Translations under genes and position numbers: made by a program
NCBI GenBank assembly: GCA_000708835.1
Contig: DF237409.1
Location: forward strand, 1 to 64,000
Source of the DNA: Klebsormidium nitens
Lineage: Eukaryota; Streptophyta; Klebsormidiophyceae; Klebsormidiales; Klebsormidiaceae
Direction: 5' to 3'
DNA length: 64,000 nt
Notes under the pieces: generated by a model
What the model was told of the DNA's origin: nothing
Database searches by the model: none
The model's input: the letters and a program-made list of their open reading frames with translations, nothing else
In this document: piece after piece, positions 18,345-30,316 of the stretch
Numbering within the stretch: position 1 is the stretch's first letter
How the letters are laid out: each line of letters begins with the position of its first letter

Positions 18345-20281
18345 GCGCGCATAGAGATTATTCGGACCGATTCTTTGGAGGCGTGAGACGATTCCTTATT
18401 AGAAAGGCCTTGAGATTGTTCCTCAGTGACACGTACGTTGTGTAACTAGTCCTAATTTTGATAAGAAGCTGCATTCAGCAGCCGTAATAATGGCATTTGT
18501 TCCACCGATACGCATACATTCACGCGCATATGCTGTTGTGCAAGTTCTCCTGGTGCATTAGCAAGAACCTTGAAGCACACGCAGTCTAGGATGTAGCATG
18601 TTCAGCATTGCATCCATGGATTGAGTACCATGAGTCGCACTTATTCCATGCAATGCAATGCTACATGGCCAGCTTTCCGACACCAAGACATCCTGAGCTC
18701 TGCCAGGCTCAGGATCGAATAAGCCATGTCATGAGGCAGTTATTCCCACCACGCAGTAGCTACCGGCATACACTCACCACTGAGACCTCGCCATGCAAAA
18801 AAAGTGCTAGCTTTTGTAATTTGATATAATCAGGGTTCAAATCACAAATCGACCACATCTACTGAGAACTCCTGACCATTCCATGCATGGGGTCTCGTCA
18901 GACCTTGTACTAAGCATCATGTGCGTTCCGATCCAATTCTGCATAACCCCAGTGGTGGTCTAGTTCGATTCACATGTGCTCGTCTATGCACGCGACCTTT
19001 CAAGTTTCCGAGGTTAGAAGAAAGCATAGGTTGTTGATCGTGACAAAACCCTCAGAATACGTCTCCACCCACTACAATTTAGCTTTTCCAGTCACGGCTG
19101 CTCCACACCATATCGACCCTAAGACGACTGCTGCATTCTCCTCAGTGACCTGCACGTCTATAATTACGTGAGCGTTGTCGGAGAACAACATTAAGACCTG
19201 CGCGCCAATGACCGAGCATATTTCAAACGTGAAGCTATATACTAACCTAGACTACCCTGAACCTTGGCACCCGCAACCCTACCTGGCCACACATGATTGA
19301 TCTCTCTTAAATTGGGCTGTTCCTAGCTTTGCGAGCGGCTTGCTATTCTGAAGTTTGGAGTTACGACCAGCAGGGATTGATCATTTCGGATACACCTGTC
19401 TGTATAACCCCTAACTCCGATGATTCTCTTTCATTCCCGATGCCCGCTACGATGCCCGCAGTTGATCAACCCTGACTCACGAACACGAGTCAGCTTAAGG
19501 CCGTCCTATATATCCTATTGATAGTACAGCCCTCGGGCTCCGATCACTCTTTCAATCATTCATTTTGTCGCAACGTTGTCAACCCTCAGATCTTGGACGT
19601 TTTCAGCGAGATGGGGGGTCCGAACATTGACTCGAGGACCTGCATTTGTAAGAGCGCAATATTGAGAAGCCAGTAAATACGTCAATACAGATATAACTCA
19701 GACGCGAGCACGTCTATGAGAATTTGTCCAAGACCTTCTCTCGAAGAGGTGGACGTCCTTCAATCCAAAAAGGCGCGCGGCCAAGTTCGAGGTCTCAGGT
19801 TGGACTGAAAACTTAACTAGACAAAATGCCTAACCGCGGGTATCTGACGCTTCCTACGTGCATTTGAATTGGACATGATTGTCTGCTGCGTAATGCGCAG
19901 GGCACGAGTACTGTGGATTGGAAGCAACCTCAAGCACTCTGCCTGCCCCCGATCCCGGCGACATTTCCAAGCATGGAACAGCCCATTGTTCCAAAGCCGA
20001 ATGTTCAAACCGCAACTCCTACCGTGGCGCTGATTGAAGTTGTTAACCAAGGGAATCGAAGTGACCGCATCACGAAAACTTTCCTCCTCTTTTGAGAGTT
20101 CTCGACCAGTACACTCTCAATTCGAAGCATGACAGTATGTTTGACCTGTCAAGACTTCTTTACCAATGGTGACTTTGGCCTCCGCTGAATCGCTCCAATG
20201 CACCGAGCTCGCACAAACCAAAACCTGGAACCTCGCACAAACCAGGGCAAACCCAGGACTTCAACCCACAGCTGACCCACC
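18345..20281. other. Intergenic region between convergent genes
   Basis: About 1.9 kb lies between the stop of the Hsp70 gene and the 3' end of the leftward hydrolase gene. I find no protein-like frame, tRNA or large repeat. It should include both 3' untranslated regions. Confidence 0.45.
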
Positions 20282-23200
20282 CTAAAGCCGCAAACCTTCG
20301 CAACACTTGTCGGGCGCTGATCCATCTGTCTCTAGCCAAAACTTAACACTCCTCGAATCCGTTGAACATTCTGCTCTTACCTTGCGCTGATTGGCCTCGT
20401 TGTGGCAGAACCAGGACAGGTGTCCCTCCCCCTCTAGTTCGTGAAGGTGGAGCCGCGGCAGCCGCCGCTTGGCGTACCGCTGGAAGCCCTTCGGCACCAG
20501 CCAGTCTTCCGTCCCCTGGAAAGATAGATCCTCGTGAGCGACGTACGGGCTTCGTTAAGTTTCAGCAATTTTGAAAGCCTTTCTTGGCACCGTTGGATTG
20601 CTTCTCGTGGCTCTGAAAGAGTATCTTGGTGCTAGTGGAAACGGAATTTCTCATTCCTTACATCGCAGGTTTTCTCCTTCCCGCATGGAAGTTATTTCGG
20701 TTCTTGCCGAAGTTCAGAAATGACCAACAAAGCGAAGTTCCGTTTGCCCTCCGAGTCAAGAATGTGGGTCCTGGCATTACACAGCTGATCGTAACCCAAA
20801 ACAATGCTCATCGTAACCAAAAACGCTGCTGATGGAGTCGGATAAGATTCTCTCCCTTCCAGCCTGACCTGCCAGATGTGGATGGGTTTGTCGAACCCGG
20901 TGAGGTCCCCCGGCTCGAAGCCCCAGCTGCCGGCCATCGTGTGGATGTCGTCGGCGAACGGCGCCCCCGAGCGCTGTCGAAACGCCTCCGTGTTGTCCTT
21001 CTGCAGGCGGAATTGAACGTTGGAGGATTGGGAAGTCGGACAAAAAAGCAAGACAACGAAAAGCAGAACTAAAGGCGCAGAACAAGAAAAAGGTGACGAT
21101 GGGGAAGAATTAGAAGTGTGGTTCATGGCAAGATTGAGACGTCACGTTATGTTTTCCTGTGGGCGAAGCTCTAACCGCTCGACCAAAATTTTGATGAGAA
21201 ATTCAAAGCAAAGGAGATTCGAAAGAAACAAGGAAGATCAGAACACAATCCGAACAGTAGAACGTTGTCACTTTTGAAATGCCTCCTACTTTAGCCTGCC
21301 GTAGACAATGCTCGAAAAAAGAAAGTCGAAAGAAAGACTACCGAAATCAGTACCGAACTTAGAAATCTTTAATTGCCCCGTTGAAATGGCCTCGTGTTGC
21401 CTTTCTGTCGAAGATGCTCGAAGGTTTCGTAAGTTGGAGCAGCTTAATAGTAGGGCGGAGTTGTCAAGTAAGGAGACTCGAAGACAAAGCGAACAAGAGA
21501 GGGCGTTGAACTTGAGTCGGCCCCTCGTTTCTTCATTGATGACTTCTCATCGCAATCTCAACGATTCGATCCTTCCCCGAGTTCGCCACGACCAACCTCC
21601 GACTGCAACAACACCGACAGGCACTGACGTCTTCTTCTAACTTCGACTAAAAGCAGCTCCAGAATAGGGTGGTTTTTCGCTCTCTTTTTTTCCTCCACTT
21701 CATTGTTTTCGTTATTCTCTTTTGTTATTCTCTTTTGTTATTCTTTTGAACGATTGCAGATTCTTAACAGTAAAACTCGTCAAATTCCGCAGCTGTCAAC
21801 GAGGCAACCACTCGAATCCAGCAACAGACGGAAGACATTACCGTGAGCATCTCAGCCGCGCCCGGTTTCTGAAGGTACGCTTTGTCGGGCGGCGAAAAGC
21901 GCTTCATTCCGTGCCGAACCCAGCGATCGCCGGTGTTGGGCAGGATCACGCGTTGTGCCCATAAGTCGAGCGCCCATCGGGGGACGTGCCGCCCATACGC
22001 TATGGTGTACTGCGCCAGAAAAGGGAGGGGTTTTGAGAGGCTCAGCTCCCCGTCCAGAAAGCCGCATTTTCCCGAGTCCTAGCTTAGTCTCTCACGCCAA
22101 GTCATGAAAGACAAAGAATCCCGGAAAACTCGTGTAGAAAACTCGGGGTTCAAGTTGTCCGGGTAGAAACGAAGCGAAAGACAAAAGCAATGCAAGGCCG
22201 ACATCTAGTGTCAAAAATGTTCCACGGGAGTTGTAAACGCGAGGCTCTAGTACGACGAGGAACCTTTAGTCCAGTTCCTTGTATCCCAACCGTTCGGTAC
22301 GAGACTTCTCAAGATTCCCGATGAACGCAAGTTGTCCAGGAACAAGAGAAATGTTGACCCGGCCAAGGAGAGCTCCACGCTTCGTGGGCATCTGCGAAAC
22401 TCCGAGGAAAAATAACCGGGAGCGGCATCTTCCCTGAGGCCATACAAATCCTTGATCTGTCTCTTCAAATTGACGGGCCTTTGTCACGTCGTGCTATTGC
22501 TAGTTCAAAGGACGAAATTGCTTGACCTTTGCCCCGATCGTAAGGTCGGGGACATTCGGAGAGTGGTGGGTTCCTTTCGATTTGCTCCTACCAGCGTGGC
22601 AATGATAGCACACGTTCGAATCCCTTGAAATGCGCGGCAACCCACTAGCCAACTTCAGGTCAAACCCGCCGTAATGGCACAATCCCCGGCCGTTCTGTTT
22701 TCCAGGGACCCTGACATGCCACTTCCCACCCTTGGGAACAACATATTCCGACACTTCAAGCAGTGTTGGAAAAAACATGACGCGCCAGTACTGCAACGAC
22801 CCTTCTAGACGTTATAAAAGGTCTGTCCGTTCCGAGCCACTTGTCAGCATGCAAACGGAGTGGCAGCTTAAGAATCAACTCCAGCCTTGCTTACCTTGGA
22901 GTCCCCCGGAATCTCCCGCCAGATGTCGGCCCGCTCCTGTGACGTCAGCCCCGGCCAGTGCAGGCTGCCGACGGGAGCCCACAGGGTCGCCCCGGCCAGG
23001 CGCTCCGGTATGTACCTGGGAGGGTCACATTGGAACCGAGTAAATCAGGCTGTTGCGAGCGTTTCTTGGCGCTTTCGACTTGCGAAATCACGCAATGATC
23101 ATTCTCATGACTGATTGCTAACAGAGGAGCTTGACGTCAGCCAACAACGGGCATGGATCTGCAGCTGTAAAGCGCGTGGGGTTTGACCGATGTTCCTGAA

Positions 23201-25209
23201 GACAAGCAAGTATTCACTTCTGTCGAACGCCCAAGCCCTGTCAGCAGAGAATGATTCAACGGCGTTGCATCTACTTGTGGGCGAAAGAGGACCATTGCAA
23301 CAGACAAAAACTCTCTTGTCTCAGAGAAAGAGACACCCAACTCAAGTTCGAGGCCTTGACGCAAAGACAAAGTAGTCCCTGCCAGGTGAGTCACATTACC
23401 AAAGCTCACCTGATAGCGCCCCATGCAAAAGCTCCCCCCATGGAGTATCCAAGTACCCAGAACTTCTCCGGGAACTGTAAAGCGTCCGCAACCCGTGCCA
23501 AGTCATGCGCTTCGGACCGGAAAGTGCGTCCCGGCCGCGCGTCCGACTGTCCGTATCCGGGGCGGTCGATGGCGACCATGCGGACGCCGTAGTCAGCCAG
23601 GGTCTCGTTGGAAATGCCTGTCGGGAGAAACCTTTGTTGAGAAAAGCGGCAGAACTTTGGTGTACTGTTGGCGTGATTAACTGTGGGGCCTCCATGGCTC
23701 GAGACCGGTCTAGAGGGCGGGGGTGTCAAGTCCAGCGTCTGTTTGCATAGTCTCCTGACGGATCGCTCTCAGGATAATAAGAATAAAAGAAGCTCTCATG
23801 ACATCTCTCTTAGGGGTCAGGAATTGCAACTTCCTCGAAGTCCTGCCCAAAGCATCCAAAGGCTGTTAGCCTGTGCCTGGCTGAGGGCACCAACTCAAAG
23901 CCAGGAAGGCGCGTTTACTCTGAAAGGTTTGGGATCCAAAGCCGACGCTACAATCTTGACGGGTGTGACAAAATTGTTCTAATGTTACCGAGATTGACAG
24001 CTTTGACGCGCACATGCAGTCTGAGCTATTTACTACACCTATATTTGAGTTTATTCACACCCAAGCCCCTGTTATGACAGACGTGAGGAGGTGTGAATAG
24101 CCCCACTAGCTGACCTGGCATGTTAGACAGTCTGGATGACCCCAGGCCGTGCAACAATAGTAGGGAATGCCTTGCATCTGACGGCCGGCACCCTTTCTCC
24201 AGGTACGCCACTTGTCGGCCATCGGGAAGCTGCGGATAACAAATTTAGTAAACACAGCACCCCTGATGAGTAGTCTTCGGTCGTATGCATGACAATTTGA
24301 CAGTGTTCGCTCCAAATGGAGCCATACTGTTTCTGCCTTTGTCATACGGTTTGCCTATCAGCTTTGCTGATGCAATGCTGTCAACAAAAACGTCTTTGGC
24401 CCATTTGTACAATAATGAAAAGCTACATGCAATTCTCCTTGCCTCCTTGCCCCACCTTTTGGTGTCACGCTCCCCCAGACTATTTGAGACCCGTTCATCT
24501 TAGCTACTCCTAGTGACAGAGCCGCTTCTTTCAGCAAGACCTTTAGTGACAAAGGAAACAAAAGGAATGTGCTCAAATTCCTATATCATGTTCTTTCTTG
24601 CAATGGAAGAGGGAAGATGTGCCGAAATGGCGTGGAAGTTGCGTTTTCAAAAGTCATGCAGCTCTTCAAAACCTTGAAATACAACCTACTCCGCTGCTTG
24701 CACAATCCTGGGGAAAAAGTTTAAACAAAGCCTTAAGGATAGCGAATGAGGCTGGTGTTCTGAGGCTGGCAGATATAACTTTACAGTCAGATGTAAGAAC
24801 AAGGAGGAATGTGTACTGCTGTGAGGGTTAGAGACTGCAAAGGTTCCTGAGAGCCGTAGTAAAGTAGCTCAGACACAGACAAGGTTGCAGCACACAGAAC
24901 AAAGAGCATCATTCAGAGCTTCATGCGGTGCTCATTAAAGAAGGATTGTGGAAGGTCGGCTCTTCTGAGCTGCCACCTGCCAGCCCTACCTCAGGAATGG
25001 CCCAAACATTCCCCAACGTCAAAAGAGGGTAAGAAGGAAGAGAAGACAAGGGCGAGAAGAGGGTAAAATGAAAGAAGAGAACAGTGAGGAATAACGCTCA
25101 CCGTTATCTTTGGGACTGAGGCATCCGCAACCACCAACGCAGCAGCTTTCCAGAGCTGCAGATGACGCAGAATTGACTTCACAAAGCCAAGATTCAACCA
25201 GAAAGTCAT
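20282..25209 (-). CDS. Alpha/beta-hydrolase superfamily protein
   Basis: Exons in phase: 25209-25102, 24229-24115, 23617-23410, 23015-22895, 22009-21842, 21000-20869 and 20515-20381, giving 329 codons. A GTAAGA donor follows 20381, but I could not place a last exon; reading straight on reaches TAG at 20282. The N-terminus (MTFWLNLGFVKSILRHLQLW) could be a membrane-associated helix. LPDGRQVAYLEKG leads into the strand-turn LLLLHGLGSS (oxyanion region). The nucleophile elbow is GYSMGG, followed by IPERLAGATLWAPVG. The acid lies in GTEDWLVPKG and the catalytic His in GEGHLSWF, so the Ser-Asp-His triad is complete. The arrangement matches a plant family of uncharacterised hydrolases. The substrate cannot be told from sequence. 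Confidence 0.88.
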
Positions 25210-26461
25210 CTTGGAAACCTTGTCCAGCGGAGTCTCAAGGCTTCAATTTGCACCAAACTCGCAACACTTTGTCGACATGGTTAACTGCAAGGCAGCTTCC
25301 CAAGTGTGCGCTCAAAAATTATGGAGTTCTGACGACTTTGATAGAAGAGGAGGAGCAAGGCGTTTGATATAAGACATGGGGCGGCAGCCATGCTCTGTTC
25401 TTTGCAAGCAGGAAACTAGGCTGGTGAGAGAGTGTGTACTCTAGTGAAGCCTTAACCGGATTTTTGCCCCCCCACTCCCAGACTATTCACTGTTCACTTG
25501 AAACCAGGTTCAAGGCTTTAACCACATTCTAAACCATCGCAAATCAGGATGATCCCCCTAGCATCTAGCTACATCGCTCAGCATGGCCACTTAAAAGATT
25601 CACCAACTTCGCTCACGGCAGGTCCGCCGCGGCCTGTTCAATGGTACCTGCAGGGACAGATCAGATTCGACAGCGCCACATGGTTCCAATTGGAAGCAAG
25701 CAGCAACCATAGGACGTCGGTCCACATGCATCCAACGCTCTTGTGGAAGCGAGTTGAGGCATTCTTCTGCCGATTGTCCAATTTCTGGCACACATATGCA
25801 GTAGATGCAGTAGAAGCTAGGTGACCGGCTGCAGAATCGCCGCGGCGGCAGTATTCAATATACTGTAGCATGCTTGCATGGGGTTGGACATGCATGGTTC
25901 CTTTTGCACCCATGATTGGAGGAAAGTTCCAAGATCGACCAGCTCGAGCATGGCCCGGTGCAAGGCTCTCTTCGCTAACTGAACTTTAGTCCAGACACGT
26001 TACATATCGACGTTGACCTGCGCATACGAGAGGAACAATTAGATTTCAATACATCTTATAGTCATGTCGCACATTGCTCCATGGTCGGACTGCGGCCATG
26101 CCCGGCCGTTGTTCAAGTTTACCCTCAGAACATCCCAAAGGTGGTTCGGCTGCAGCTTATCCGTAACGGCTGAGCCCACATGTCTGCAACTAGTGTTGAG
26201 GGACTTTGCAGATGTCTCACATGGGGCTAAGGAGATCATGCCTGTCATAATGATATGTTTGCAAGCAGCCGCTTCCGACAATCAGGAATGCTAGATACAA
26301 TCGTCAGAAGCCCTGACTCGGTTTTGCCAGCTCGAGTCGCTTCGTTTTGACGTTGAACAGGCCTGCCGCGCTGAACGTGCCCTCATTATGTACACAGTCA
26401 ACTTCGAATCGAGAACTATCCACGACGTTAGTGATCAGGTGTCGGACAAAGCGTCTACGGT
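25210..26461. other. Intergenic region, no gene seen
   Basis: Between two leftward genes; it should contain the promoter of the hydrolase gene and the 3' region of the RNI-like gene. The frames here are short and not protein-like. Confidence 0.4.
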
Positions 26462-29400
26462 TTAGCGCACCATGCTCGCCAAAATCAGTGCACGAGCCAT
26501 GATATCGTTTGCCACAAAATCCTTCTCCGCTCTCCTCTCCTGCCGGCGCTTGTTCTTAGCCCTTTTCGCCGCTGTCCGCTCATAGCGTTCCACATAGGCT
26601 AGTCGGAAGCGCTCAGCAATTGGTACTAAACTAGCATCAGCAGACCTCTGAGTTTCTTCCAGGTCTTCCTTTTCGTTCCCTACCTGGTGTGCCCAACTTG
26701 CCGGATCAATGCCATCCAATAAGGGCCCATCTAAAGGCTCTTCCAATCGTGCATAGTATGGAAGATCTCGCCTCCGCTTTGGATTGACTGTAACTCGAGG
26801 AAACTCTCTTTCCAATCGGAGCAGAGACGCTTCGTCTACAGAAGGCTGCAAACAGAAGCAACTGTTTATTAGGAAATCGAGGCACACTTTACGTGGTCAC
26901 GAGATGGCTGGGTCGTATCGATATTGATGCATCGTAATCGTGGCCACCTGACATACACTCTAAGTTCTCACTGCAACAACACGTCTTGACTTTCAACTTC
27001 CACTGCCATTGCGGAGAGCAAGACCAGTTGAAGAGGAAATCAACGGTGGTGCCAATAATTACAGACCGCTTCAGTCGGCGCCGAGACGAATGCTTTCAGT
27101 TCGAATTTCATTTCTCGCCCAGCATAATAGCAGATCATTAGCAGATCCTCCATAGGAAACGAACGTCATTTTGAAAAAGCAGGCCAATACAAGCATCGCT
27201 GTAAACTGAATTCCGGCTTCGATAAGGATACTGAAGCTGGTTCAAATCTCTGATGAAGGACTTAGAAATCCGACATGTTCAGATTTGAACCAACCAGACC
27301 TTACACAGACACGTCAATCCAAGAATCACCTGCTTAGATCGCTTGAAGAAGCTAGAGTCTAGAGTGAGGCTTGACATCCGAATGACCCTCAGTTCGATCC
27401 AAAGGCGTCAAGACAGCTTTGCGAATATAGTAGCCTCTTCTCACCCAAATCAGCCAGTCCAACGCTCCCGCCCCCACGGCCACCTTGTCGACGTTCACCT
27501 CCTCCCAACTTGACGACTCCTCTGCTGACTGCAGCTGCGGTACCAGGTGCTTGATCGACCGCTGCGCCGTCCGGTTGCTAATGGCGTCCCCCCTGCTCTA
27601 GGAACCGTCGATCAGGGGAACGCCTAATGCGTGCGGTGTCTCTAGAAATCTCGAACGTTGAGGCTCGAGACGGAGACACAAACAGCGTGTCTTTGATTTG
27701 AGAAGCGGTACTACCAATTCGCATTAAGAAACCTGAAATAGCTGATGCGGACATACGCGCAAAGGAGACACGGTCGAGATAGGAATCATCAAGGGGTCTC
27801 TCCAGAATCTGTGCTTTTCAGAGCGCAACTTGAGCAAAGCGTTTTTGAACGACTCAAAGGCTGCAGCTTTCTGCTTCGGTTGTTGTAAGTTAACAGGAGA
27901 GACCTTGACGTAGCCTGGCGGGCGTCTAAAATGGCCCGTCGAAATGTGATAGTACGCGATCGCCAAGAAGGACAGAGACGCTCACCCTAGTCGTAACGTG
28001 TGAATCTCCGGACAGTGTCGGACGAGGGCCTCAATGCTTTTCGACGAGATGTTCGGACAGCACCTGCGGGGAAGAAGCGACATTATTGGAAAGGATTCCC
28101 AGCCCCGTTTGTTGCGAAAGCAGACGACTCTTACTGTCACAAAGGGCACAGCCGGCCCTTTGAACGGGTCTCTGCCTGAGATCGATACTTATGCTCGTTT
28201 CCTTGAGCTGCTGACGAAGTGTTGAAGGGCAGAGCATCTCTTTGAGCCTTTCTCATCAATCGAGAGCACAACATCAGACATCGAATGTGGCGCCGCTGGT
28301 TTCGAGTTGGTGTCCTGAATTCCTCCTCGAAACTAGCCCAAAACTGGTCCCCAGACCCATCGTTCGGCACAGATCAAGTATAGGTGGATACGCAAACGCT
28401 CCACAGTCGCTTGAACAAGTGCTCTTGGGTATAATGCGAACCACTTCTTTAACTCACAAACCATGTTAGACTGCCAGGACAACCACAGATTCTGATCCAA
28501 AAAGCGCCCTCATCAGTCAAAGATTTGACTAAAGCCTTGAACCTTGCAACCTTGGGCAAACTAACCTCAAACTAACCTCAAACTAACCTGATGTCCACGG
28601 CCCTCAAGCCTGGGCATGTCCTGGCGACTGCAGTGATGCCCTCAGCCGTCACCCCCGAACCTGATACATCCAAAATCTCGAAACTCTCGTCACACAGGGC
28701 CACCAGTATTTTATCGTTCAGGAGATTGCGTCGCCTGGCGATGGCGATGAGGGGGGCCTGCACCAAGACCAAGACACCTGATGTCAAACCACATGCATCG
28801 GAAATCTGTATTGAACTCCCCTTATCTGAAGGGCCCCTTGTGAGGAATAAAACACGAGGGCGAGTAGAACTTCGGTACACTGTAGAAAGATTTGGTCACT
28901 TAATTCTCAGAAGTTAGGCTGCGGGTATGGAGGAGGGGTGTCACAGCAGGGGTGCAAGAGCTCTTCGTCTCGGGCCATTGATCATGCTTCGAAGTGTTGC
29001 TGTAAGTGGTTTCATGCAAGTGCGCACATCCTCTACTTTTCCCACTGTCCATGCGCCAACAGACGCAAATTTCTAATGCAAGTGACCATCTCGCCTCCAG
29101 ATCATCAAGGAGCTGCCATCATTTCACTAATGTCGCGGCACACAAAAGTTGCTTTTGAGCCTGTGTTCGGGGCGCCAACTCAAGAACCTTCCTGGATTCG
29201 AGCACCTCGAAACTCTCAAAAGTTTCTAAACAGAAGGGCTCACCTTGGCATTTTGTGGCAGAATCCTCCCCAGGACCTCTACATCGTCCATCAGATCCTC
29301 CAAGCTGCTGCCCAGCAGCCCCAAACACAGATTCGACAGCCTGAACGGTCCCTTCGCCTGTTTCTCCGCTTCCAGAAACCCAGCCCTCCTGGCATTTGCC

Positions 29401-29711
29401 GCAAGGATCCCCCTCCCTAACGGCCCTGTCGCCTGCGCTTCTAGAAACGAAGCCTTGCGATGAAACGGAGTGGCTGTCTTATGCGAAGAAGTCCCCGTCT
29501 GATTGCTGCCCTCGCACCTGCTACTGCTTGCAGAGCGCCCGCTGCTATTTCTTTCCATGTCCAGGTCCAATAGCTCGTTCGCAAGAAGGTCCAGCTCGTA
29601 AGAATCGAGGTTCAAGTTTGCCAAAGCCCCGGGGGCGTCTTCAAGCCAAGCGACGTCTGAACTGGGCCCCAATGAGGGGTGGTGCCGGAGGCCGTGCCCA
29701 GCGCGCAACAT
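26462..29711 (-). CDS. RNI-like leucine-rich-repeat protein (plant-type, function unknown)
   Basis: Five exons join in perfect phase: 29711-29244, 28757-28588, 28063-27986, 27592-27445 and 26845-26462, giving 415 aa. The N-terminal exon is acidic and Leu-rich (LDSYELDLLANELLDLDMER), then Ser/Thr-rich, ending LCLGLLGSSLEDLMDDVEV. The middle contains AIARRRNLLNDKILVALCDE and repeats of the pattern LDVSGSGVTAEGITAVARTC and IEALVRHCPEIHTLRLGG, characteristic of ribonuclease-inhibitor-like leucine-rich repeats. The last part holds ALDWLIWPSVDEASL, EFPRVTVNPK and a basic region (ERTAAKRAKNKRRQERRAEK). This order matches a plant RNI-like family I remember. It probably acts in protein interactions, perhaps nuclear. 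In frame upstream of the ATG lies a basic stretch (QRRKRRRQR), so the start could be further 5'. Confidence 0.85.
28558..28590 (-). repeat. Triple tandem repeat carrying splice donors of the RNI-like gene
   Basis: Read on the minus strand, an 11-base unit, GTTAGTTTGAG, is repeated three times directly at the end of exon 2. Each copy begins with the same GTTAGT donor-like sequence. The phase-correct donor is the first. Use of the second or third would add 11 or 22 nt and shift the frame. Confidence 0.75.
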
Positions 29712-30316
29712 GACAGCGCGCTGACGCCTCCGCTTCCGCCGCTGGGACAGAGCGTCCTCCGCACGATGTCAGAGATTGCCAAAGCCGAATGTCTTTCTAT
29801 CAGAAAGCACTTAGTAAAACGACTGAACGCTTTGAGGCGCCCAAAACTGACAGTGAGTGTCTGAAGACCTACGGTTCCAAGTGACTCTGCATCTGCTAGT
29901 GCAGGCTGTTGAGTTCAACTTCAGGAGAGTGTGTCACCTGCTTGCTGGAATCTGCCCAACTGAACTAGCTGAAGCAAGCTGTAGTTGGGTTCTGCACCTG
30001 GCCTCCACCTGAGGCTGAGGCGCATGGATGTGTTGAAAACCAATACCGTATCGGCAACGGAATCTAAGCCGTCGGATCCGAGTCCAGCGGGACTAGAGCG
30101 GGGCGAAAATCGTAACTGGTGTAGGGCAAATTTGTGCTTAGCGTAAGTTAAAGCAAACTTAGGGCTTGCCTCCATTTCATTGTTCAATTTGTAACATCTG
30201 CATTCTTGAGACGCTTCTTCTCCACCAGCCGCTCAATAAGCCGGAGCGTTTTGCTGAGATCACGGGCCGCCAGCATTGCACTGCAAAGTTGTTCCCTTGC
30301 ACCGCTGCTGCTCTAG
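29712..30316. promoter_or_regulatory. Shared upstream region of RNI-like and FLASH-like genes
   Basis: 605 bp separate two divergent start codons, so this is probably a bidirectional promoter. It contains the small ORF at 30184-30276. I see no clear TATA box. Confidence 0.4.
30184..30276 (-). CDS. Small 30-aa ORF in the RNI/FLASH-like intergenic space
   Basis: ATG at 30276 opens a 30-residue frame ending TGA at 30184: MLAARDLSKTLRLIERLVEK then KRLKNADVTN. It reads as an amphipathic, basic helix and does not look like random sequence. An acceptor-like TTTGCAG lies just upstream. It could be a non-annotated exon or upstream ORF of the RNI-like gene, or chance. I found no partner exons. Confidence 0.25.
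   Translation of the reverse strand: MLAARDLSKTLRLIERLVEKKRLKNADVTN

Noticed and set aside
18800-18860. tRNA-like GGGTTCAAATC (T-arm-like) near 18833
   Set aside because: No matching acceptor stem, D-arm or anticodon loop can be folded upstream.
22500-22796. 98-codon leftward frame with CHYGGF and CYHCH inside a hydrolase intron
   Set aside because: Two Cys/His pairs hint at a zinc-finger-like transposon remnant, but the flanking hydrolase exons join without it and the pattern is too weak to call.
27724-27966. 80-codon leftward frame between RNI-like exons 3 and 4
   Set aside because: Exons 27986 and 27592 join in phase and complete a conserved LRLGGD segment, so this is intron.
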